In this document: one piece after another, positions 1-5,374 of the stretch | Position numbering within the stretch: position 1 is the first letter of the stretch | Layout of the letters: each line of letters opens with the position of its first letter | Source: Deltaproteobacteria bacterium RIFCSPLOWO2_02_56_12 | Lineage (GTDB): Bacteria; Desulfobacterota; Binatia; UBA9968 | Direction: 5' to 3' | Length of the DNA stretch: 5,608 nucleotides | NCBI GenBank assembly: GCA_001799045.1 | Contig: MGRY01000115.1 | Span: 1-5,608, forward strand | Notes under the pieces: generated by a model | Databases searched by the model: none | The model's input: only the letters and a program-made list of their open reading frames with translations | Told to the model about the DNA's origin: nothing | Translations under genes and position numbers: made by a program

Positions 1-25
1 ACTAAAAACTAACAACTCAAAACTC
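1..25. repeat. 7-bp-period AT-rich repeat at mtaB 3' end
   Basis: On the minus strand the DNA reads GAGTTTT, GAGTTGT, TAGTTTT, TAGT, a degenerate heptad series continuing off the window edge. The mtaB TGA stop (17-19) lies within it, and the codons for the final Glu-Phe come from the first unit. It resembles the repeats after tsaE and mnmA in period and AT-richness, though the unit sequence differs. Confidence 0.6.
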
Positions 26-1357
26 ACAATTGGCTGTTCTCTTTTCCGTGCTTTCAACAAGTTTCCCCATCAACCAGCCATTCTCCAACCCGTCGATAGT
101 AACTTCAATCTCATGGTTGATCTGACTCTCGTGAGCGTGAACCAGGACCGGGAGATAGTTGCGGGCATGGCCTCTATACGCTCCGCTCTCCCGGTCCATG
201 GCCTGTTCCACCAGAACGGGGAGCCGGCGGCCGATGAAGCGAAGAGAAAATTCCCTCTTTTTCTTTGCCCCGAGCTCCCGCATCCTCCCGGCCCGTTCTT
301 TTTTAATTCCGTTCGGCACCTGATCGGGCAGGTCCGCGGCCGCCGTCCCGGTCCGCGCCGAGTAGGGAAAGACATGAAAATAAGTCAGCGGTAGAGAAGC
401 AAAGAATTCTATCGAGCGGGAAAAATCGTCTTCGCTCTCGCCGGGAAATCCGACGATGATATCGCTTCCCAGCGCCGCATCCGGTAGGTTCTCTCGCGCC
501 CTTGTAATGATCTCCCGATAGTAGGCCGTGTCGTAGTTCCGCCGCATCTGTTTGAGGATCCTATCCTCCCCTGCCTGGGCGCAGACATGAAGATGAGGGC
601 AGAGGATATCAGACTCGGCCAGGAGGTTAAGCAGGCGGTCCGGCAGCTCGCGCGGGTCCAGCGAGCTCAAGCGCACGCGCGGGATGAGGCGACTCTCGGC
701 AATTCTTTCTAACAGCGCGGTCAGATCCATCTTGGGACTGAGATCCTGCCCGTAGCCACCGAGATGAATGCCGGTCAGGACAACCTCGACAAAGCCCTGT
801 TCTGAAAGCGAGCGGATTTGCCGAACGACCTCTTCGGGCGGGACGCTCCGGCTCAGCCCGCGCGCCGCAGGGATGATGCAATAGGCGCAGGAATAATTAC
901 AGCCTTCCTGAATCTTCAAGAAGGCGCGAGTGCGATCGGGGAACTCCTTTGCGCCTAAGACTGAAACTCCGCGCTCCCGTTTTACTTTGCCGACGGATAT
1001 TTTCGCCTCATGGCGCCGGCGATCCGACTGGTCGACGAATCCCAGCAGATCATCCAGACGGTTCAATCCCACGACAAAATCCACACCCGGCACCTGGGCC
1101 ACCTGCTCGGGGCTGACCTGGGCATAACAGCCCGTGAGCAGGACCCGCGCCTCAGGACTCAAGCGCTTGGCGCGCCTTACAAGCCGGCGCGCTTCCCAAT
1201 CCGCCCGGTCCGTCACCGTGCAGGTATTGATAATATAAAAGTCAGCCCTCTCGTCAAAAGTCACCAGAGAGTGCCGTTCTTTCTCCAGGCGCGACAGAAT
1301 CACCGCCGAGTCGTATTGATTGATCTTGCAGCCGAGAGTGGTTATGGCAACGCGCAT
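17..1357 (-). CDS. mtaB: tRNA (N6-threonylcarbamoyladenosine37-C2)-methylthiotransferase MtaB
   Basis: MtaB is a radical-SAM methylthiotransferase that turns t6A37 into ms2t6A37 in ANN-reading tRNAs such as tRNA-Lys(UUU). It needs S-adenosylmethionine and two [4Fe-4S] clusters. The 446-residue protein has the full family layout: the UPF0004 domain with TLGCKINQYDS at 7-17 and cluster cysteines Cys10, Cys46 (NTCTVT) and Cys77 (TGCYAQ); the radical-SAM CxxxCxxC at Cys153, Cys157 and Cys160 (EGCNYSCAYCIIPAARG); VVLTGIHLGGYG at 192-203; SDIIVGFPGE at 298-307; and a TRAM RNA-binding domain at about 372-435. The LGCKxNQYxS start separates it from MiaB and RimO. The segment HLHVCAQAGEDRIL at 256-268 differs from the usual HLHxPLQSG. 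The ATG at 1355-1357 has GGAG seven bases upstream. The last residues (TANCEF) run into repeat DNA at the window edge. A 123-base gap and a hairpin separate it from mnmA, so it may be read through or have its own promoter. Confidence 0.95.
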   Translation of the reverse strand: MRVAITTLGCKINQYDSAVILSRLEKERHSLVTFDERADFYIINTCTVTDRADWEARRLVRRAKRLSPEARVLLTGCYAQVSPEQVAQVPGVDFVVGLNRLDDLLGFVDQSDRRRHEAKISVGKVKRERGVSVLGAKEFPDRTRAFLKIQEGCNYSCAYCIIPAARGLSRSVPPEEVVRQIRSLSEQGFVEVVLTGIHLGGYGQDLSPKMDLTALLERIAESRLIPRVRLSSLDPRELPDRLLNLLAESDILCPHLHVCAQAGEDRILKQMRRNYDTAYYREIITRARENLPDAALGSDIIVGFPGESEDDFSRSIEFFASLPLTYFHVFPYSARTGTAAADLPDQVPNGIKKERAGRMRELGAKKKREFSLRFIGRRLPVLVEQAMDRESGAYRGHARNYLPVLVHAHESQINHEIEVTIDGLENGWLMGKLVESTEKRTANCEF

Positions 1358-1390
1358 ATCTTCGCTCCGCTCAAATCTTCGCTGTGCTCA
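1358..1390 (-). repeat. Two 16-bp direct repeats upstream of mtaB; proximal copy carries its ribosome site
   Basis: ATCTTCGCTCCGCTCA (plus, 1358-1373) and ATCTTCGCTGTGCTCA (1375-1390) match at 14 of 16 bases and are 17 bases apart. On the coding strand the copy next to mtaB ends directly at the ATG and gives GGAG (1365-1368) seven bases before it, a reasonable Shine-Dalgarno site. The distal copy has ACAG at that position. The mtaB ribosome site therefore appears to lie in repeat-derived DNA. Confidence 0.6.
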
Positions 1391-1412
1391 GAATCTCATA
1401 TCCGCTACGCGG

Positions 1413-1468
1413 AATCTCAAATTTCAGATCTCAAATAATTTGCAATTTTAAATTTGAAATTTGAGATG
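1413..1468. repeat. Degenerate 7-bp-period repeat with 13-bp inverted repeat, downstream of mnmA
   Basis: Split every seven bases from 1413, the plus strand reads AATCTCA, AATTTCA, GATCTCA, AATAATT, TGCAATT, TTAAATT, TGAAATT, TGAGATG. The ends are related as an inverted repeat: ATCTCAAATTTCA at 1414-1426 and its exact reverse complement at 1455-1467, separated by 28 bases. Another AATCTCA copy sits 21 bases (three periods) further on at 1392-1398, next to a small TCCGC/GCGGA hairpin at 1401-1413. This AT-rich array fills most of the 123-base mnmA-mtaB gap; no open frame of note lies there. Confidence 0.7.
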
Positions 1469-1497
1469 GGCCATCGCGCTTTAGGCGCGAATGGCCC
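1468..1497 (-). terminator. GC-rich hairpin over the mnmA stop codon, candidate terminator
   Basis: Arms at 1468-1479 (GGGCCATCGCGC on plus) and 1485-1497 (GCGCGAATGGCCC) pair over 12 base pairs with one bulged base; the 5-base loop 1480-1484 holds most of the mnmA stop codon. In the minus-strand transcript the stem is followed by AUCUCAAAUUUC rather than a U-run, so it is not a textbook intrinsic terminator. It could still end or protect the lysC-cimA-mnmA transcript. The arms also encode the last few MnmA residues (ERAIRA). Confidence 0.45.
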
Positions 1498-2548
1498 TTT
1501 CGATCCATCCCCCACCCAGGAGCCGCTCGCCCCGGTAAAAGACCGCTGCCTGGCCGGGAGTAACGGAGGAAAAACTCTCTTCAAGACGGACCTCATATTT
1601 GCCGTCCCCTTTGGCGCGCACCAGACATGGAACTGACGGTGCGCGGTAGCGGAGCTGGACTTCGCTCGGGATCTCTTCTTTCTCGGGTGGCTCGATCCAG
1701 TTAACGGAATGAGTGACCAGTCCTTTACAGGCGAGGTCGTCTTTTTTCCCCACGACTACCCGCCGCTGATCCTCATCGATTTCAAGCACGTAAAGCGGCT
1801 GGGCGGCCGAAAGGCCCAATCCCCTTCTCTGCCCAACGGTCAGCCGGTGAATTCCCTGGTGGTGGCCCAACACCTTTCCCGACCGGTCGACGATTTCCCC
1901 GCCACGGAGATCATCCTCTTCAGCTAAAGATTCCACCAGAGTCTTATAATCGCCGAAACAGATGTCCTGGCTCTCAGGGCGATCGGCAACGGGGAGCCCA
2001 AGGCGCCGGGCATTTTGACGCACCTCCGCCTTCACCAAGTCGCCCAGGGGGAAGAGGGTATGGGCCAACTGCTTCTGGGAAAGGGCGAAGAGAAAGTAGG
2101 ACTGGTCTTTTTTTCTGTCGGCGCCGCGCAGAAGAGAGGTATTCCCGGCACGATCACGGAGCAGGCGGGCGTAATGCCCTGTCGCTACAAACTCCGCCCC
2201 CTCCGTCTTTGCCCACTCCAGGAGGATGCCGAGCTTAAAATCGCGATTGCATGCGACACACGGGTTGGGCGTGCGGCCCTGGAGGTAGCTCCGGGCAAAG
2301 GGCCTGACCACAGACTTCACAAACTGGGATCGCAGGTCCAGGATGGTGTGAGGTATGCCGAGAAGCCCTGCGACTGTCCTTGCCCCGAGATAGTCCGAGC
2401 AATTTTGCGGCTCCTGACGCTGGCATTCCCATAAACGCAGGGAAACCCCTGCCACTTCGTATCCCTCTTCTACCAGCAGGCCGGCGGTAACAGAGCTATC
2501 CACCCCCCCGCTCATGGCGACCACGACCTTTTGTTTGCTGTTGGACAT
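1481..2548 (-). CDS. mnmA: tRNA-specific 2-thiouridylase MnmA
   Basis: MnmA puts sulfur on C2 of the wobble uridine U34 in tRNA-Lys, -Glu and -Gln. It adenylates the base with ATP and then takes sulfur passed from a cysteine desulfurase. The 355-residue length is usual. The PP-loop AMSGGVDSSV lies at 11-20, TPNPCVACNRDFKLG at 93-107, VATGHYARL at 121-129, KKDQSYFLFAL at 146-156, SQDICFGDY at 193-201 and TVGQRRGLG at 237-245; the last part is the central and C-terminal beta-barrel region. By alignment, Cys100 matches the E. coli catalytic Cys102 and Cys197 matches Cys199. Position 97 is Cys where E. coli has Asp99, so the site reads CxxC, a variant seen in other bacteria. The ATG at 2546-2548 shares its A with the cimA TGA (TGATG); only a weak AAAGG precedes it, so initiation probably relies on coupling. 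The final codons and the TAA lie within a strong hairpin. Confidence 0.97.
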   Translation of the reverse strand: MSNSKQKVVVAMSGGVDSSVTAGLLVEEGYEVAGVSLRLWECQRQEPQNCSDYLGARTVAGLLGIPHTILDLRSQFVKSVVRPFARSYLQGRTPNPCVACNRDFKLGILLEWAKTEGAEFVATGHYARLLRDRAGNTSLLRGADRKKDQSYFLFALSQKQLAHTLFPLGDLVKAEVRQNARRLGLPVADRPESQDICFGDYKTLVESLAEEDDLRGGEIVDRSGKVLGHHQGIHRLTVGQRRGLGLSAAQPLYVLEIDEDQRRVVVGKKDDLACKGLVTHSVNWIEPPEKEEIPSEVQLRYRAPSVPCLVRAKGDGKYEVRLEESFSSVTPGQAAVFYRGERLLGGGWIERAIRA

Positions 2549-4128
2549 CAGCCTTTGGCGTGCCGGGAGTCCTTATAGAGCTTGTAATCAATGCTATCGA
2601 CCAACGCCTGCCAACTCGCCTCGATCACATTTTGGGAGACGCCTACGGTTCCCCACCGATCCTTCTTATCTCCCGACTCGATCAATACCCGCACTGAGGC
2701 GCCGGTACCCTCTCCTGAGGAGAGCACGCGGACTTTATAATCCAGCAGCTCCATTTCTTCGAGAGAAGGATAGAATTTGGTTAATGCCCTGCGCAGCGCC
2801 TGGTCCAGAGCGTTTACCGGGCCGTTGCCCATCGCCGCCGCATGTTCCATGACCCCTTCCACCTCCACCATAATGGTCGCCTCTGAGATCGGCGGCTCAC
2901 CCTCTTTTCTCTTCTCATCGATCACCCGAAAGCCGACGAGCCGGAAATTTTTTTTCTTTCTCCCCAGGGCCTCCTGGATCAACAGCTCGAAGGATGCCTC
3001 GGAGGCCTCGAACTCATACCCCTGGCTCTCGAGATCTTTGATGCGCCGCAGAATCTCCTGCACCGCGTGATCATCGCCCTTAAGATCAATCCCGAACTCC
3101 TTGGCCTTATAAATAATATTGCTCCGCCCGGACAGGTCCGAGATCAACACTCTCTGGCGGTTGCCCACCAACTCGGGATCGATGTGTTCGTAGGTTTCGC
3201 GGTTCTTTAAGATGCCCGCCACATGCATTCCCCCTTTGTGGGCAAACGCGCTGTCGCCCACATACGGCTGGTGCTTGTTGGGATGGATGTTGGCGAGTTC
3301 ATAAAAAAAGTGCGAAACCTCGCGTAATTTCTTCAACTGTTCAAGCTCGATGCACTTCTTTCCCAACTTGAGCTGCAGGTTGGGGATCACGGAGCAGAGG
3401 TTGAGATTGCCGCACCGCTCGCCGAAGCCGTTGACCGTCCCCTGCACCTGGCGGACGCCCATTTCCACCGCAGCCATGGTATTGGCCACAGCCAGCTCCC
3501 CGTCGTTGTGACAGTGAATCCCCAGTTGGGTCTCGACCACACCCTTAAGGTTGGCGATGGCGCGGCGGATATCGCCCGGGAGACGGCCCCCGTTGGTATC
3601 GCAGAGGACAATCCAGTCCGCCCCGCCCTCCTCGGCCGCCTTGAGACACTCCAGGGCATACTCCGGGTTTGAGCGGTAGCCGTCAAAAAAGTGTTCCGCG
3701 TCAAAAATCACCTCATCCACGCGCCCTTTCATGAAGGCGATGGAATCCGCAATGATTTCCAAATTCGCCTTCTTGCTGATCCTCAAGTCGTCGCGCACAT
3801 GGAGGTCCCAGGCCTTTCCCACCAGCGTCACGACAGGGGTATCCGCATCGAGCAGGATCTTGAGGTTCAGATCTTGAGAAGGTTTTGCGCTCGGCTTCCG
3901 CGTCGTGCCGAAGGATGCGATCCTGGTTTTTTTCAGCTTGAGCTTCTTGACCTGTTTAAAAAAATCCGCATCGCGGGGATTGGAGCCGGGATAGCCCCCC
4001 TCGATATAATCGACGCCCAGCTCTTCGAGTTTCGCCGCAATCCGGAGCTTGTCCTCAAGGGTAAAGGAGATATCCTCGGCCTGGCAGCCATCCCTGAGCG
4101 TCGTGTCGTAGATCAAAACATCTTTCAT
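2548..4128 (-). CDS. cimA: (R)-citramalate synthase, long form
   Basis: The enzyme condenses pyruvate with acetyl-CoA to (R)-citramalate, the entry to isoleucine that bypasses threonine and threonine deaminase; downstream steps use LeuCD- and LeuB-type enzymes. It belongs to the HMGL-like/isopropylmalate synthase family and at 526 residues has the length of the long CimA group. Visible marks: YDTTLRDGCQ at 7-16 (catalytic Arg12, metal ligand Asp13), the CimA-like IEGGYPGSNPRD at 42-53, HCHND at 205-209 (metal-binding His pair), GFGERCGN at 234-241 and HKGGMHVAGI at 297-306. A C-terminal LeuA-type allosteric domain follows at about 390-515, suggesting end-product inhibition, probably by isoleucine. 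The ATG at 4126-4128 is preceded by AGGGGA at a 6-base-class spacing and overlaps the lysC stop (ATGA); the TGA stop shares one base with the mnmA start. An isopropylmalate or homocitrate synthase is the alternative, but the IEGGxPGSNP signature and the lysC linkage favour CimA. Confidence 0.93.
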   Translation of the reverse strand: MKDVLIYDTTLRDGCQAEDISFTLEDKLRIAAKLEELGVDYIEGGYPGSNPRDADFFKQVKKLKLKKTRIASFGTTRKPSAKPSQDLNLKILLDADTPVVTLVGKAWDLHVRDDLRISKKANLEIIADSIAFMKGRVDEVIFDAEHFFDGYRSNPEYALECLKAAEEGGADWIVLCDTNGGRLPGDIRRAIANLKGVVETQLGIHCHNDGELAVANTMAAVEMGVRQVQGTVNGFGERCGNLNLCSVIPNLQLKLGKKCIELEQLKKLREVSHFFYELANIHPNKHQPYVGDSAFAHKGGMHVAGILKNRETYEHIDPELVGNRQRVLISDLSGRSNIIYKAKEFGIDLKGDDHAVQEILRRIKDLESQGYEFEASEASFELLIQEALGRKKKNFRLVGFRVIDEKRKEGEPPISEATIMVEVEGVMEHAAAMGNGPVNALDQALRRALTKFYPSLEEMELLDYKVRVLSSGEGTGASVRVLIESGDKKDRWGTVGVSQNVIEASWQALVDSIDYKLYKDSRHAKG

Positions 4129-5348
4129 AGGTTCCCCTGTTTTTCGATAAACTCCTCATGCAATACTCGAACCGCACGTTCCATCTGCTTTTCACCGATC
4201 ACCACGGATATTTTAATTTCAGACGTCGAGATCATCTCTATGTTGATCCCCTCCCGCGCAAGGACCCGAAACATCTTCGCGGCTACGCCCGCATGCGTAC
4301 GCATTCCCACGCCGACGATGGAGACTTTAGCGATATTCGGATCGACCTTGATTCCCTTAGCCTGAATAGCCGAAGCGGTCTTTTCGACCAGGGATATTGC
4401 CTTCTTATAATCCGCCTTGGAAACGGTGAAAGTCAAATCTGTGGTGCCGTCCTCGCTGGCGTTCTGAATGATCATATCCACGACGATGTGGGCCTCGGCA
4501 ATCGGGGAAAAGATCTGCGCCGCGAGCCCCGGGCGGTCCGGCACTTTCAACAAAGTGATTTTAGCCTCATCCTTGTCATAGGTCACGCCGGAAACCAAAA
4601 CCGAATCCATACTTTTATCCTCCTCTATGACCCATGTCCCTTCCGCCTCACTAAAGCTGGAACGGACATGCACGGGCACGGCAAAGTTTTTGGCCAGCTC
4701 TACGGAGCGGATCTGGAGAACCTTGGCGCCGGTGCTGGCCATTTCAATCATCTCTTCATAAGAGATCCGATCTAACTTCCTGGCTTTCGGACAGATGCCG
4801 GGATCGGTGGTGAAAACCCCTTCGACATCCGTATAGATCTCGCACACGTTTGCCTGGAGGGCGGCGGCCATAGCCACGGCGCTGGTGTCAGACCCTCCCC
4901 GGCCCAACGTCGTGATGTTGTCCTCTTCGTCCACCCCTTGAAACCCGGCCACGACCACAATCTCGCCGGCCTTCAGCGCCCGCTTGATCCGAGTTGAATC
5001 GATGCTCTTGATCCGCGCCTTGCCGTAGGCTTTATCGGTCTCGATCCGGACCTGATGCCCCAAGAAGGAGCGCGCCGGCTGTCCCAAATCTTTGATCGCC
5101 AAGCTCAGAAGCGAAGAAGAGACCTGCTCTCCGGACGCCAACAGGACATCCCGCTCCCTTTCGTCCGGCAGCTCGGAGATCTGCTGGGCTAACGCTAAAA
5201 GTCTGTTCGTTTCCCCAGCCATCGCCGACACTACTACAACCACCTCATTCCCGCGCTGCTTCGCTGCCATTACTTTTTTGGCGACATTTTTAATCCGCTC
5301 CACCGTCCCCACGGAGGTGCCGCCGTATTTCTGAACCACCAATGCCAT
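4125..5348 (-). CDS. lysC: Aspartate kinase, single-function with two ACT domains
   Basis: This cytoplasmic enzyme phosphorylates L-aspartate with ATP to give 4-aspartyl phosphate, the first step towards lysine (and diaminopimelate), threonine and methionine. At 407 residues it matches the B. subtilis LysC-II/Corynebacterium type. The kinase domain covers about residues 1-245, with KYGGTSVG at 7-14, the substrate-site segment ASGEQVSSSL at 71-80, AGFQG at 134-138, TTLGRGGSDTSA at 146-157 and the nucleotide-site stretch YTDVEGVFTTDP at 172-183. Two ACT regulatory domains follow, at about 265-335 and 341-405; the second carries VGVGMRTHAGVAAKMF and INIEMISTSEIKISVVI, typical of amino-acid feedback control (threonine and/or lysine, not decided here). 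The ATG at 5346-5348 is fixed by an in-frame TAA two codons upstream; a G-rich stretch (GGGGTAAGGG) is the likely but imperfect ribosome site. Residue 184 is Gly where many homologues have Arg. A strong internal start signal precedes Met247. The stop overlaps the cimA start by 4 bases. Confidence 0.97.
   Translation of the reverse strand: MALVVQKYGGTSVGTVERIKNVAKKVMAAKQRGNEVVVVVSAMAGETNRLLALAQQISELPDERERDVLLASGEQVSSSLLSLAIKDLGQPARSFLGHQVRIETDKAYGKARIKSIDSTRIKRALKAGEIVVVAGFQGVDEEDNITTLGRGGSDTSAVAMAAALQANVCEIYTDVEGVFTTDPGICPKARKLDRISYEEMIEMASTGAKVLQIRSVELAKNFAVPVHVRSSFSEAEGTWVIEEDKSMDSVLVSGVTYDKDEAKITLLKVPDRPGLAAQIFSPIAEAHIVVDMIIQNASEDGTTDLTFTVSKADYKKAISLVEKTASAIQAKGIKVDPNIAKVSIVGVGMRTHAGVAAKMFRVLAREGINIEMISTSEIKISVVIGEKQMERAVRVLHEEFIEKQGNL
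4608..4624 (-). promoter_or_regulatory. Internal Shine-Dalgarno and start codon for a putative LysC beta subunit
   Basis: Inside lysC the minus strand reads AGGAGG (4619-4624), an 8-base A-rich spacer (ATAAAAGT) and an in-frame ATG (4608-4610, Met247). Starting there would give a 161-residue protein made of both ACT domains and the short linker. In B. subtilis and Corynebacterium, lysC is known to make a separate regulatory beta subunit from an in-frame internal start at this same place, giving an alpha2-beta2 enzyme. The match to anti-SD is much better than at the full-length start of this gene. The caveat is that GAG-GAG encodes Glu242-Glu243, and acidic residues are common here in the family, so part of the match may come from protein constraint. 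Confidence 0.6.
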
Positions 5349-5374
5349 CCCTTACCCCGCCCTTTTCACCTCTC

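Noticed and set aside
1010..1438. Plus-strand open frame of 142 codons running into the mnmA-mtaB gap
   Set aside because: Its greater part is antisense to the N-terminal domain of mtaB and the rest is translated repeat DNA; no motif supports it.
1427..1455. Sigma-70-like promoter for mtaB in the AT-rich gap (TTGCAA as a -35 candidate)
   Set aside because: No convincing -10 box lies at the right spacing, and AT-rich repeats give such matches by chance.
1..1480. CRISPR array, insertion sequence or attachment site in the repeat-containing gaps
   Set aside because: Repeats are 7-17 bases, degenerate and without unique spacers, transposase or integrase fragments, or target-site duplications.
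3691..4365. Plus-strand open frame of 224 codons opposite cimA and lysC
   Set aside because: It spans the junction of two well-conserved minus-strand genes, resembles no family I know, and is explained as an antisense shadow of GC-rich codons.
4158..4775. Plus-strand open frame of 205 codons opposite lysC
   Set aside because: It lies wholly antisense to the conserved ACT domains and overlaps another shadow frame; the peptide is His/Arg-rich without domain signs.
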